Shown here: in pieces, positions 34,788-44,441 of the stretch
Layout: every line of letters starts with the position of its first letter
Numbering within the stretch: position 1 is the stretch's first letter
Source of the DNA: Rhizobium aethiopicum
GTDB taxonomy: Bacteria; Pseudomonadota; Alphaproteobacteria; Rhizobiales; Rhizobiaceae
Length of the DNA stretch: 64,000 bases
Reading direction: 5' to 3'
NCBI RefSeq assembly: GCF_014197535.1
Contig: NZ_JACIFV010000013.1
Location: 62,001 to 126,000, forward strand
The notes under the pieces: model-generated
What the model was told of the DNA's origin: nothing
Seen by the model: only the letters and a program-made list of their open reading frames with translations
The model's database searches: none
Position numbers and translations under genes: made by a program

Positions 34788-37691
34788 TCATGCGGGAGAA
34801 TCGGCTTTCTTTTCGGCTGCGGGTGACGTCCGGGTGGCGGCAGGCGCGATGATGCCGGAGGGCATGCGCTCGCGCAGCTCGTCCTGCTCCTCCGCCATTA
34901 CGGCCTTCATGCGGGCGGTGATATTGGCGCGCTTGCTGTCGCCGGATATTTTCTGACCCACGAGGTCGGTGACGTAGAAGGTGTCGATCACCTTCTCGCC
35001 GAAGGTGGTGATGCGCGCCGACTGGATGTCAAGCGACAGATCGGAGAGCACGGCAGTGATCTCCGACAGCAGGCCCGGCCGGTCGAGGCATTCGACCTCG
35101 ATGACCGTGAACTTGTTCGACAGGCTGTTGGTGATGTTGACCGAGGGCGGAATGTCGAAAGCCTTGCTTCTCTTGCGGTTGCGCGTGCGCGTGGCGATGA
35201 CCTCGGGCAGGCGCTTGCGGCCGGCCAGTACATCCTCGATCATCCGCCCGATCGTGGCGGCGCGGCGCAGCTCGTCGGCATCGTCGGCAAATTCACGGCT
35301 GACATGGATCGTATCGAGCGCCCGTCCGTCCGAGGTCGTGAAGATCTGGGCGTCGACAATGTTGGCGCCGGCCGCAGCACAGGCGCCGGCAATGACGGCG
35401 AGCAGCCTGGGATGGTCGGGCGACAGCACGGTGATCTCAGTGATGGCGTGGAAGCTGTCGGTGCGCACCATGGTGGCGAGCGCCTGGCCGGCTTTGTCGG
35501 CCTGGCGGATGAAGTGGGCGTGGCGGAGCTGGTCTTCCAACGGCACGGAGAGCAGGTAGGGCTGGTAATGCAGCTTCGTATAGGTGTTGCGGTCCTTCTG
35601 GCTCCAGTCGGAAAGCGCGCCGCGCAGCGCCTCGGCGGCGGCATTGGCCCGCTCTTTGCGGGAGACTTCCGAAAAGCCGCCGGCCAGCAGCAGCTCGGTT
35701 TCGTAATAGAGCGTGCGCAGCAACTGGCCCTTCCAGCCGTTCCAGACGCCAGGACCGACGGCGCGGATATCACAGATCGTCAGGATCAGAAGCATCTTCA
35801 GCCGGTCGAGCGACTGCACGCGATCGGCAAAGTCGATAATGGTCTTGCGATCGGTGAGGTCGCGGGTCTGCGCCACCATCGACATCGTCAGATGTTCCTC
35901 GATCAACCAGACGACGAGTTCCGTCTGCTTCTGCGACAGTCCGAAGCGGGCGCAGAGCTTGCGGGCGACGCGGGCGCCGGCAATCGAATGGTCCTCCTGG
36001 CGGCCCTTGGCGATGTCATGGAGGAGAACGGCGAGATAGAGCGCCTCGCGGTCCTCGATTCCCGAGATCAGCTTGTTGGCGAGCGGATGCAGATCCTCCG
36101 CCCGTGACTTGTCGATCTCCGAGAGAACTTCGACGGTGCGGATCAGATGCTCGTCGACCGTATAATGGTGATACATGTTGAACTGCATCATCGCGACGAT
36201 CTTGCCGAAATCGGGGATGAAGCGGCCGAGCACGCCGGCCTCGTTCATGCGGCGCAGGATCAGCGCCGGGTCGCGCTTCGACGTCAGGATCGACATGAAG
36301 AGGCGGTTCGCCTCGTCGTTTTCCCGTAAGCTGCTGTCTATCAGCGCGAGTGAACGGGTGACGCGTTTCAGCGCGTCGGGATGGAATTCCAGCCCGTTGA
36401 TGTCGGCGACGTGAAAGAGCCTGAGGATGCTGACCGGATCGCGCTTGAAGACATCGGCGTCGGCAAGAGCGATGCGGCCGCGGTCTTCGACGAATTCGAC
36501 GCTGCCGGCGATTTTGCGGGTGCGATGGGTAAAGCGGCTGATGACGCCGGTGAGGCCCGGGATCGACTTCGCCTGCTGGTCTTCGAGTGCCGCGCACAGG
36601 ATGCGGGTGAGATCGCCGACATCCTTGGCCACCAGGAAATAGTGCTTCATGAAACGCTCGACCGCCGAAAGGCCTGGGCGGGTGTGATAACCGAAGGCCT
36701 CGGCGATCTCGCGCTGGATGTCGAAGGACAGCCGCTCCTCGGCCTTGCCTGTCAGGAAGTGCATATGGCAGCGCACCGCCCAGAGAAAATCGTCGGCTTT
36801 CTCAAGCAGGCGATACTCGTGTTTCGACAAGACGCCGAGCTTGATCAGCTCCGCCTGGTCGCGCACGTGGTAGTAATATTTCGAGATCCAGAACAGCGTG
36901 TGCAGGTCGCGAAGCCCGCCCTTGCCTTCCTTGACGTTGGGCTCGACGAGGTAACGCGTGTCGCCCGCCTTGCGGTGGCGCTCGTCGCGCTCGGCCAGTT
37001 TGGCGGCGATGAATTCCGGGCCGGTCCCGGTGACGATCTCCTTGTCGAAACGGGCTTCGAGCTCGGTTTCCAGCCGCTGCAGGCCGCAAATATAGCGCAT
37101 CTCGAGGATCGCGGTACGGATCGTCATGTCGGACTTGGACAGCGCGATGCATTCCTCCACCGTGCGGGTGGCGTGCCCGACCTTGAAGCCCATGTCCCAG
37201 AGCACGTAGAGCATGAATTCGACCGCCTTGTGCGTCTCCTCCGCCGGCCGCGGCGGGAAGAGGAAGAGCAGGTCGATATCGGAGCCCGGCGCCAGCGTGT
37301 CACGGCCGTAGCCGCCGACGGCGGTCACCGCGAATTTGTCCTTCTGCAACGGAAAGATATGGGCAGTGGCGAAATTGTAGAGGACGGTGATGATCTGGTC
37401 CTGCAGCCAGGAAATCCGATAGGCGCAATTGAGACCGCTGCCGTCGGCGGCAAGGGCCGCGCGCGCCTTCTGCCGTCCGTCCGTGCTCGCCTTTTTCAGC
37501 GCCGCGAGAAGATCGGCGCGCATGATGTCGGGTCGGTTCCGATTGGCCTCGGCAACGGCGTCGCACTGCTTCTGCAAGAGCTCGGCGTCGAGGATCTCCG
37601 AGAAATCGAGGTTGCGCGTCGCGCTCACAGGTCTGGTTTCCTGTTCATGCCGGGCTGCCTGATCGAGGCTCGCCTCACGTTTCGTCTGCAT
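34788..37691 (-). CDS. glnD: Bifunctional uridylyltransferase/uridylyl-removing enzyme GlnD
   Basis: A 967-residue nitrogen sensor that adds or removes UMP on PII proteins according to glutamine. The nucleotidyltransferase motif GGYGRDTLAPGSDID (126-140) with Asp138 and Asp140 is intact. A PII-uridylyltransferase helical part follows, then an HD domain with LHDIAKGRQEDHS (about 549-561) for removal, and two C-terminal ACT domains (the first about LLAVIAG...). It is long for the family because of a 40-residue N-terminal extension. ATG at 37689-37691. It is linked in function with ptsN and rpoN in this window. Confidence 0.97.
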   Translation of the reverse strand: MQTKREASLDQAARHEQETRPVSATRNLDFSEILDAELLQKQCDAVAEANRNRPDIMRADLLAALKKASTDGRQKARAALAADGSGLNCAYRISWLQDQIITVLYNFATAHIFPLQKDKFAVTAVGGYGRDTLAPGSDIDLLFLFPPRPAEETHKAVEFMLYVLWDMGFKVGHATRTVEECIALSKSDMTIRTAILEMRYICGLQRLETELEARFDKEIVTGTGPEFIAAKLAERDERHRKAGDTRYLVEPNVKEGKGGLRDLHTLFWISKYYYHVRDQAELIKLGVLSKHEYRLLEKADDFLWAVRCHMHFLTGKAEERLSFDIQREIAEAFGYHTRPGLSAVERFMKHYFLVAKDVGDLTRILCAALEDQQAKSIPGLTGVISRFTHRTRKIAGSVEFVEDRGRIALADADVFKRDPVSILRLFHVADINGLEFHPDALKRVTRSLALIDSSLRENDEANRLFMSILTSKRDPALILRRMNEAGVLGRFIPDFGKIVAMMQFNMYHHYTVDEHLIRTVEVLSEIDKSRAEDLHPLANKLISGIEDREALYLAVLLHDIAKGRQEDHSIAGARVARKLCARFGLSQKQTELVVWLIEEHLTMSMVAQTRDLTDRKTIIDFADRVQSLDRLKMLLILTICDIRAVGPGVWNGWKGQLLRTLYYETELLLAGGFSEVSRKERANAAAEALRGALSDWSQKDRNTYTKLHYQPYLLSVPLEDQLRHAHFIRQADKAGQALATMVRTDSFHAITEITVLSPDHPRLLAVIAGACAAAGANIVDAQIFTTSDGRALDTIHVSREFADDADELRRAATIGRMIEDVLAGRKRLPEVIATRTRNRKRSKAFDIPPSVNITNSLSNKFTVIEVECLDRPGLLSEITAVLSDLSLDIQSARITTFGEKVIDTFYVTDLVGQKISGDSKRANITARMKAVMAEEQDELRERMPSGIIAPAATRTSPAAEKKADSPA

Positions 37692-37821
37692 GCGCTATAA
37701 CCTCTTTGCCCGGCGATTGACACGGGCCTTCGTACTGCAAGAACCTTTAAATTTGGCGAAATGGTGTTGCCATGCTGCGATGCGGGACGCTTGCCGCAAG
37801 CGGCGGCCTTTCCGTAAGGCC

Positions 37822-38097
37822 TCAGTCTGCGACCTGCGCATGCAGCGAATACAGCACCTGCCGGGTCTCGCGCTGGATCTCCTCGAGCGTCACCCTGTCG
37901 CACTCGCGGTAGCCCGCCTTGGCGATCGACGTTCCGAGTTCGGAGATCATAGCGCAAGAGCGGGTGATTTTCAGCAGGCCGATCGGCGATGTCCAGCCGC
38001 GCGCGTTGCGGTCCTTGTCGGCGCGCCGCATCGTGTCGAGCATGGAGCAGATGAGCGACAGGCGCTCGGTTTCGCGAACCAGCTTCTCCATGAACAT
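37822..38097 (-). CDS. Small conserved-type hypothetical protein
   Basis: A 91-residue, mainly helical protein that I cannot assign. It begins MFMEKLVRETERLSLICSML, is rich in charged residues and has no signal peptide or membrane segment; two cysteines (Cys17 and one in RECDRV) are present. ATG at 38095-38097 follows GGAG by eight bases, and the coding signal runs straight to a stop at 37822. It sits 11 bases downstream of mutS in the same direction and 130 bases before glnD, so it is probably co-transcribed with mutS. Confidence 0.7.
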   Translation of the reverse strand: MFMEKLVRETERLSLICSMLDTMRRADKDRNARGWTSPIGLLKITRSCAMISELGTSIAKAGYRECDRVTLEEIQRETRQVLYSLHAQVAD

Positions 38098-38108
38098 GGG
38101 CTGCGCTC

Positions 38109-40835
38109 CTATTTCAGCTTTTTCTTGAGATCGTAGAGCGCATCGAGCGCCTCGCGCGGCGTCATGTCGTCGAGGCTCATCGTCTTCAGCGCCTCTTCGA
38201 CCTTGGAGGCGCCGCGGGCCGTGTCCTCGCGGCGCACCGCCACCTGGAAGAGCGGCAGATCGTCGATCAGCTGGCTCGCCGGGTTCTTGCGGTCGGCATC
38301 TTCGAGGCGGGTGAGCACGTCGCGGGCCCGCGACACGACCGAGGCCGGAAGCCCGGCAAGACGTGCGACCTGAATGCCATAGGAGCGGTCGGCGGCCCCC
38401 GGGCCGACCTCGTGCAGGAAGATCACGTCGCCGTCCCATTCCTTGACGCGCATCGTCGCGTTCGATAGCCGGCCAAGCTTTTCCGAAAGCACGGTCAACT
38501 CGTGGAAATGCGTGGCGAAGAGGCCGCGGCAGCGATTGGCCTCGTGCAGGTGCTCGACGGCGGCCCAGGCAATCGACAGCCCGTCGAAAGTGGCGGTGCC
38601 GCGGCCGATTTCGTCGAGGATGACGAGCGAACGGTCGCTCGCCTGGTTGAGAATGGCAGCCGTTTCCACCATCTCGACCATGAAGGTGGAGCGTCCGCGC
38701 GCCAGATCGTCGGAGGCGCCGACGCGCGAGAACAGCCGGTCGACGATGCCGATATGGGCCGATGTCGCCGGCACGAAGGAGCCCATCTGCGCCAGGATCG
38801 CGATCAATGCGTTCTGACGCAGGAAGGTCGATTTACCGCCCATGTTGGGGCCGGTCAGCAGCCAGATCGCGCCGTCCTTGTCGCCTGTTTTCGGCGAGAG
38901 GTCGCAATGATTGGCGACGAAGGGGCCGCCCGCCTGCCGGCGCAGCGCCTGCTCGACGACCGGATGGCGCCCGCCTTCGATCGCAAACATCTTCGAACCG
39001 TCGACCTGCGGCCGGCAATAGGCCTGTTCTTCGGCGAGCAGCGCCAGGCCCGCGGCGACGTCGATCACCGCAAGCGCCCGCGCGCCCGCCTTGATTGCTT
39101 CGGCTTCAGCCACCACGGCCGCCGTCATCCTGTCGAAGGCGTCGAGTTCGATCGTCAGCGCCCGATCGGCGGCATTGGCGATGCGGCTTTCGAGATCGGC
39201 AAGTTCGGTGGTGGTGAAGCGCATGGCGCTCGCCATCGTCTGGCGGTGGATGAAACGGGCCTTTGCCTCGGCCGTCTCCGTCATCGGGGCGGCATTGCCG
39301 GCGGTCACCTCGATGAAATAGCCGAGGATATTGTTGTGCTTGATCTTCAGCGACCGGATGCCGGTTTCCTCGGCATATTGCAATTGCAGCCCGGCGATCA
39401 CCCGGCGCGACTGGTCTCGCAGCGCCCGGACCTCGTCGAGCTCGGCGCTCGCGCCGTCGCGCAGGAAACCGCCGTCGCGTTTCAACAGCGGCAATTCATC
39501 GGCGAGCGTCTCGGCAAGCAGGGTCTCGAGGCCCGCGGGAAGGGCCTGCAGCCCGCAGAGCGCTTGATCAAGCTCTTCCGGAAGCATCGCGCTTGCAAGC
39601 AGATCGGCAAGTCCGCCGGCCGCTTGCAGGCCCTGGCGAATTGCGGCGAGATCGCGTGGCCCGCCGCGGTCGAGCGCCAGGCGGGACAGCGCGCGCGGCA
39701 TGTCGGGCACATGTTTCAGCGTGTCGCGGAGCTTGCCGCAGAGCGAGGGCTCTTCGATCAGGAAGCCGATCGAATCGAGCCGCGCATTGATGCGAGCGGG
39801 GTCGGTCAGCGGCGACATCAGCCGTTCGGCGAGAAGCCGTGCGCCGCCGCCGGTGACGGTGCGGTCGATTGCCTTCAGGAGCGAACCGTTGCGATCGCCC
39901 GACAGCGTTCGGGCAAGTTCCAGATTGGCGCGGGTGGCCGGATCGATGAAAAGCGTGGACGCCGCGCTTTCCCTCTCCGGCTTTCCAAGCGGCGGCCGTT
40001 CGGCGATCTGCGTCTTCTCGACATAAGCGACGGCGGCCGCCGCCGCCGCCAGCTCGGCGCGCGAGAAGCTGCCGAAGCCGTCGAGGGTCGAGACGCCGAA
40101 ATAACGCGCGATCCGGCCTTCGGCGCTGGCGCTGTCGAAGAGCACGGAAGGCTGCGGAACTGCGGTTCGGCCAAGCACGTCGAAGACCGGCTTGAGCTCG
40201 GCATCGTGGAAGATCGTGTCGGGCAGGATCAATTCGCGCGGATCGATGCGCAGGATGTCGGCAAGCAGCCGCGAGCTTTCCGTCTCGGCAAGCCGGAAGA
40301 CGCCTGTGGAAATGTCGATCCAGGCGAGCGCCAGCTGCGGCTCGGCGCCGCCACGGATGCGGGCAAGCGCCATCAGATAATTCGATTCCGAAGGCGAGAG
40401 CAGCTTCTCCTCGGTGATCGTGCCTGGTGTGACGAGACGGATCACGTCGCGTTTGACGACCGATTTGGCGCCGCGTTTCTTGGCCTCGGCCGGATCCTCG
40501 ATCTGTTCGCAGACGGCGACGCGGAAGCCGAGCGAAATCAGCTTCTGCAGATAGTCGTCGGCCGCATGCACGGGCACGCCGCACATCGGAATATCCTGGC
40601 CCATGTGCTGGCCGCGCTTCGTCAGCGTGATGCCGAGCGCGCGCGAGGCCTCCAGCGCATCCTCGAAGAACAGTTCGTAGAAATCGCCCATGCGATAGAA
40701 CAGCAGCGAACCCGGATTGTTCGCCTTGATCTCGATATATTGCTCCATCATCGGCGTCGCCGAGGCGCGGCTTTCCGCCGTGGCGAGCTCGGCAGCCGAA
40801 AAGGCTTCATTCCCAATGTCTATTCGTGCGTTCAC
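38109..40835 (-). CDS. mutS: DNA mismatch repair protein MutS
   Basis: A 908-residue mismatch-recognition ATPase. The mismatch-binding GSLLFYRMGDFYELF (41-55, with the Phe-x-Glu contact) and the ATPase Walker A GPNMGGKSTFLRQ, the D-loop STFMVEMVE and Walker B LVILDEIGRGTATFDG are intact. It is longer than E. coli MutS (853). The start is GTG (40833-40835) without a strong ribosome site; the only later candidate is the ATG before MEQYIEIK (about residue 29). It is divergent from the malic enzyme gene. Confidence 0.97.
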   Translation of the reverse strand: MNARIDIGNEAFSAAELATAESRASATPMMEQYIEIKANNPGSLLFYRMGDFYELFFEDALEASRALGITLTKRGQHMGQDIPMCGVPVHAADDYLQKLISLGFRVAVCEQIEDPAEAKKRGAKSVVKRDVIRLVTPGTITEEKLLSPSESNYLMALARIRGGAEPQLALAWIDISTGVFRLAETESSRLLADILRIDPRELILPDTIFHDAELKPVFDVLGRTAVPQPSVLFDSASAEGRIARYFGVSTLDGFGSFSRAELAAAAAAVAYVEKTQIAERPPLGKPERESAASTLFIDPATRANLELARTLSGDRNGSLLKAIDRTVTGGGARLLAERLMSPLTDPARINARLDSIGFLIEEPSLCGKLRDTLKHVPDMPRALSRLALDRGGPRDLAAIRQGLQAAGGLADLLASAMLPEELDQALCGLQALPAGLETLLAETLADELPLLKRDGGFLRDGASAELDEVRALRDQSRRVIAGLQLQYAEETGIRSLKIKHNNILGYFIEVTAGNAAPMTETAEAKARFIHRQTMASAMRFTTTELADLESRIANAADRALTIELDAFDRMTAAVVAEAEAIKAGARALAVIDVAAGLALLAEEQAYCRPQVDGSKMFAIEGGRHPVVEQALRRQAGGPFVANHCDLSPKTGDKDGAIWLLTGPNMGGKSTFLRQNALIAILAQMGSFVPATSAHIGIVDRLFSRVGASDDLARGRSTFMVEMVETAAILNQASDRSLVILDEIGRGTATFDGLSIAWAAVEHLHEANRCRGLFATHFHELTVLSEKLGRLSNATMRVKEWDGDVIFLHEVGPGAADRSYGIQVARLAGLPASVVSRARDVLTRLEDADRKNPASQLIDDLPLFQVAVRREDTARGASKVEEALKTMSLDDMTPREALDALYDLKKKLK

Positions 40836-40948
40836 GGAGGTGCAGTTTTTCCCAAAAAAACAGGTGCCAACCCTATCCGCGCGCCGCTATAGATGACAAC
40901 TGCATTTGAGGAAGAGCGAAGCGTCGCCCACAGGACGTTGGAGGATTT

Positions 40949-43231
40949 ATGCCCGATATCGACAATAAGGACCGGCCGGTGACCTCGGTGACCGATCAGG
41001 AGGCGCTTGATTTTCACGCCATGGGCCGCCCCGGCAAGCTGGAGATCAACCCGACCAAGCCGATGGCGACGCAACGCGACCTCTCGCTCGCCTATTCCCC
41101 GGGCGTCGCCGTGCCGGTCAAGGCAATCGCCGCCGATCCGCAGACCGCCTATGACTATACCGCGCGCGGCAACATGGTCGCCGTCATATCGAACGGCACG
41201 GCGATCCTTGGCCTCGGCAATCTCGGCGCGCTCGCCTCCAAGCCGGTCATGGAGGGCAAGTCGGTGCTCTTCAAGCGCTTTGCCGACGTCGATTCCATCG
41301 ATCTCGAGATCGATACGGAAAATGTCGACGAGTTCATCAATTGCGTGCGCTTCCTCGGCCCCTCCTTCGGAGGCATCAATCTCGAGGACATCAAGGCGCC
41401 GGATTGCTTCGTCATCGAGAGCCGGCTGCGCGAGCTGATGGACATCCCGGTCTTCCACGACGACCAGCACGGCACGGCGATCATCGCCGCCGCCGGCCTG
41501 ATCAACGCGCTGGAACTGACCGGCCGCGACCTGAAGACGACGAAGCTCGTCTGCAACGGCGCCGGCGCTGCGGCGATCGCCTGCGTCGAACTCATCAAGG
41601 CGATGGGCTTTGCGCCCGAGAACATCATCCTCTGCGATACCAAGGGCGTCATCTATCAGGGCCGCACCGAGGGCATGAACCAGTGGAAATCGGCGCATGC
41701 GGCAAAAACCGACGCGCGCACGCTGGAAGAGGCGATGAACGGCGCCGACGTTATTTTCGGCCTGTCGCAGAAAGGCGCCTTCTCGGCCGAGATGATCCGT
41801 TCGATGGCCGACCGGCCGATCATCTTCGCCATGGCCAATCCCGATCCCGAGATCACCCCGGAGGAGGTCGCCCGCATCCGCGACGACGCCATCATGGCGA
41901 CGGGGCGTTCCGATTATCCGAACCAGGTCAACAACGTCCTCGGTTTTCCCTATATCTTCCGCGGCGCCCTCGATGTGCGCGCCTCCACCATCAACGACGC
42001 GATGAAGATCGCCGCCGTCAAGGCGCTGGCAAACCTTGCCCGCGAGGACGTGCCCGATGATGTCGTCGCCGCCTATCAGGGCAACCGCCCGCGTTTCGGG
42101 CCGCAATACATCATTCCGGTTCCCTTCGATCCGCGCCTGATCTCGGCAATCCCGGTGGCGGTCGCGGAAGCCGCGATCGAAAGCGGCGTCGCCCGCAAGG
42201 TCATCACCGACATGGCCGGTTACGCCCGCGAGCTTTCGGCGCGCCGCGATCCGATCGCCTCGACGCTTGCCAGCCTCTACGAACGTGTGCGCCGCCGCCC
42301 GAAGCGGATCGTCTTTGCCGAGGCCGAGGAAGAACAGGTCCTGCGCGCTGCCATGTCCTACGCCAACCAGCAGCTCGGCACCGCCATCCTGCTCGGCCGC
42401 GAGGATCTGATCCGGGCGACGGCGGAGCGCGCCGGCATCGATCTCAACCGGCCCGGCCTTGAGATCGTCAACGCCCGTATCTCGACCCGCGTCGAGGCCT
42501 ATATCGATTATCTCTATGCCCGGCTGCAGCGGCGCGGTTACCTCCATCGCGATGCCCAGCGCCTGATCCACAATGACCGTAACCACTTCGCCGCCACCAT
42601 GGTGGCACTCGGCGACGCCGACGGCATGGTGACGGGCATCACCCGCAACTATTCCACCGCGCTCGAGGATGTACGGCGCTGCATCGACGAGAAGCCTGGC
42701 CACCGTGTCATCGGCGTGTCGCTGGCGCTCTGCCGCGGCCGCACGGTCTTCGTCGCCGATACGGCCGTGCATGACATGCCGACGGCCGAGGAGCTTGCCG
42801 ATATCGCCGAAGAGGCTGCCGGTCTCGCACGGCGCATGGGTTATCAGCCGCGCGTCGCCTTGCTTGCCTATTCCACCTTCGGCCATCCCTCCGGCGAACG
42901 CTCCGAGCGGGTGCGCGAGGCGGTGAAGATCCTCGACCGCCGCCGGGTCGATTTCGAATATGACGGTGAAATGGCCGCCGATGTCGCTCTGAACCGCAAG
43001 GTGATGGAGCAATATCCCTTCTGCCGGCTTTCCGGCCCCGCCAATGTCCTCGTCATGCCGGCCTTCCACTCGGCCTCGATCTCGACGAAGATGTTGCAGG
43101 AACTCGGCGGCTCCACTGTGATCGGCCCGATCCTCGTCGGCCTCGACAAGCCGGTGCAGATAACCTCGATGGGCGCCAAGGACAGCGACATCGTCAACAT
43201 GGCGGCGATCGCCGCCTATGGCGGTTCGTAA
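40949..43231 (+). CDS. tme: NADP-type malic enzyme fused to phosphotransacetylase-like domain
   Basis: A 760-residue hybrid. The N-terminal malic enzyme (1-425) has the signature SLAYSPGVAVPVKAI (45-59), VFHDDQHGTAI (169-179) and a Rossmann GAGAAAIACVE loop; the C-terminal about 330 residues resemble phosphotransacetylase but are regulatory or inactive in known rhizobial Dme/Tme. It decarboxylates malate to pyruvate. The N-terminus resembles Tme (NADP) more than Dme (NAD), the enzyme needed for symbiosis; this is from memory. ATG at 40949 follows TTGGAGG. Confidence 0.93.
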   Translation: MPDIDNKDRPVTSVTDQEALDFHAMGRPGKLEINPTKPMATQRDLSLAYSPGVAVPVKAIAADPQTAYDYTARGNMVAVISNGTAILGLGNLGALASKPVMEGKSVLFKRFADVDSIDLEIDTENVDEFINCVRFLGPSFGGINLEDIKAPDCFVIESRLRELMDIPVFHDDQHGTAIIAAAGLINALELTGRDLKTTKLVCNGAGAAAIACVELIKAMGFAPENIILCDTKGVIYQGRTEGMNQWKSAHAAKTDARTLEEAMNGADVIFGLSQKGAFSAEMIRSMADRPIIFAMANPDPEITPEEVARIRDDAIMATGRSDYPNQVNNVLGFPYIFRGALDVRASTINDAMKIAAVKALANLAREDVPDDVVAAYQGNRPRFGPQYIIPVPFDPRLISAIPVAVAEAAIESGVARKVITDMAGYARELSARRDPIASTLASLYERVRRRPKRIVFAEAEEEQVLRAAMSYANQQLGTAILLGREDLIRATAERAGIDLNRPGLEIVNARISTRVEAYIDYLYARLQRRGYLHRDAQRLIHNDRNHFAATMVALGDADGMVTGITRNYSTALEDVRRCIDEKPGHRVIGVSLALCRGRTVFVADTAVHDMPTAEELADIAEEAAGLARRMGYQPRVALLAYSTFGHPSGERSERVREAVKILDRRRVDFEYDGEMAADVALNRKVMEQYPFCRLSGPANVLVMPAFHSASISTKMLQELGGSTVIGPILVGLDKPVQITSMGAKDSDIVNMAAIAAYGGS

Positions 43232-43250
43232 GAGAAGATCCGGGAGAACA

Positions 43251-43390
43251 GCCCCTCATCCGGCTGCCGCCACCTTCTCCCCGCTCGCGGGGAGAAGGGC
43301 ATGTGCCGCGACCTTTCCGTCCCCCACCAATGTCTCGTGGGGCACGTCCCCTCTCCCCGTTCTTACGGGGAGAGGGTTAGGGTGAGGGGC
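43251..43390. repeat. Large palindromic repeat (RIME-like variant)
   Basis: Between the convergent tme and olsB genes. GCCCCTCATCC (43251-43261) faces GTGAGGGGC (43382-43390), and inside are two strong hairpins: CTTCTCCCC-GCTCGC-GGGGAGAAG (about 43274-43298) and CCTCTCCCC-GTTCTTAC-GGGGAGAGG (about 43350-43375). It uses the same CTTCTCCCC/GGGGAGAAG modules as the element at 18075-18292. Confidence 0.75.
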
Positions 43391-43455
43391 AAAAAGCGCG
43401 GATAGGACAGCAGCGCGACGACGCGAGGATCACGGCAAAACCGCTGGAATTCCGA

Positions 43456-44331
43456 TCAGCTTGCGAAGCGGCCGGCGTCGGCGCCGTAGTAATTCAAGTA
43501 GCGGTCGGAAATGCTGGAGATCGGCAGCACGATCAGCACGTCGGTCGTGTTGAAGGCGTGGTCGATGACCGCGCTGGAGCCGACCATCGCGCCGAGTCTG
43601 AGATAGCCCTTGATCAACGGCGGCAGGGCCATCAGCGCCCGCTTCGGGTTGACGGCCTCGGGCGGCATCAGGTCCATGTTGCGGGCGAGATGCGGCAGTG
43701 CGCCGATGGCCCACTCATCCTTCGCCAGCACATTGTGGTAGAGGAAGGACAGCGCCAGCGCGTGGCTTTCGAGATAGACGCCAGGGAACGAGGCGCAGCC
43801 GAACATGGCGCTCATGCCGTGCTTCAGCGCATAAGCCCAGTTGCCCTGCCAGAGAAGCTCGACGGTGCGTTTGGTGCGGTATTCCGGCAGCACGCAGGAG
43901 CGTCCGAGTTCCATGAAACGCTTGTCCGGATGCCTGGCGAGGAGGCTCTCGATTTCGAATTCGGACGCCGAGTAAAAACCGCCATTGGCGATCGCGACAT
44001 CCTGGCGCAGCAGCCGGTAGGTGCCGACGATCTGGTCTTCCGGATCACCCTCGAGCGAGCGGTCGAGAACGAGAAGATGGTCGCAGAAAGCGTCATAGGC
44101 ATCGAAATCGCGTTCGCGCCGCATGGCTTCCGGCGGCAGCTGCGCCTTCATTTCTTCGACGAAGACGCGGTAGCGCACGGCCTGGGCCGCATCGATCTCG
44201 CGTGCCGTGCGGGCAAGGCGGGTTTCGAGATTGCCGATCCGGCCGAGGATGTCGCCGTCTTGCTGCGCAGCCGTCGACGGCCGTGAAGCCTCCGCGGTAA
44301 CGTCACGATTCAGGATGTCGATGGAGGACAT
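43456..44331 (-). CDS. olsB: Ornithine lipid acyltransferase OlsB
   Basis: A 291-residue GNAT-like enzyme that moves a 3-hydroxyacyl group from acyl-ACP to ornithine, making lyso-ornithine lipid, the first step to ornithine lipids. The order matches known OlsB: an N-terminal tail, then AVRYRVFVEEM (50-60), GTYRLLRQDVA (102-112), FMELGRSCVLPEYR (138-151) and a long C-terminal helical part. ATG at 44329-44331. A Pho-box-like site lies 48 bases upstream, fitting phosphate-limited membrane remodelling. No olsA is in this window. Confidence 0.92.
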   Translation of the reverse strand: MSSIDILNRDVTAEASRPSTAAQQDGDILGRIGNLETRLARTAREIDAAQAVRYRVFVEEMKAQLPPEAMRRERDFDAYDAFCDHLLVLDRSLEGDPEDQIVGTYRLLRQDVAIANGGFYSASEFEIESLLARHPDKRFMELGRSCVLPEYRTKRTVELLWQGNWAYALKHGMSAMFGCASFPGVYLESHALALSFLYHNVLAKDEWAIGALPHLARNMDLMPPEAVNPKRALMALPPLIKGYLRLGAMVGSSAVIDHAFNTTDVLIVLPISSISDRYLNYYGADAGRFAS

Positions 44332-44378
44332 GGCGATTCTCCCGTTGCCGGCTTATCGACGCCATAAAACACTTCTGT

Positions 44379-44396
44379 GCGACAGGAAAGTGACAT
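44379..44396 (-). promoter_or_regulatory. Pho-box-like site upstream of olsB
   Basis: On the minus strand, ATGTCAC-TTTC-CTGTCGC (18 bases) matches the PhoB pattern of two 7-mers 4 bases apart (consensus CTGTCAT-N4-CTGTCAT), with five of seven bases matched in each half. It lies about 48-65 bases before the olsB ATG. Confidence 0.55.
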
Positions 44397-44441
44397 ATTG
44401 AATTTCCCGGCGCAAGCCGCCTGCATAGTCAGTTCAGCGAC

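Noticed and set aside
38502..43069. Very long open frames opposite mutS (796 codons) and opposite the malic enzyme (745 codons)
   Set aside because: They mirror genuine genes in a GC-rich genome, where stop codons are rare in the complementary frame; their products look like no protein and lack conserved starts.
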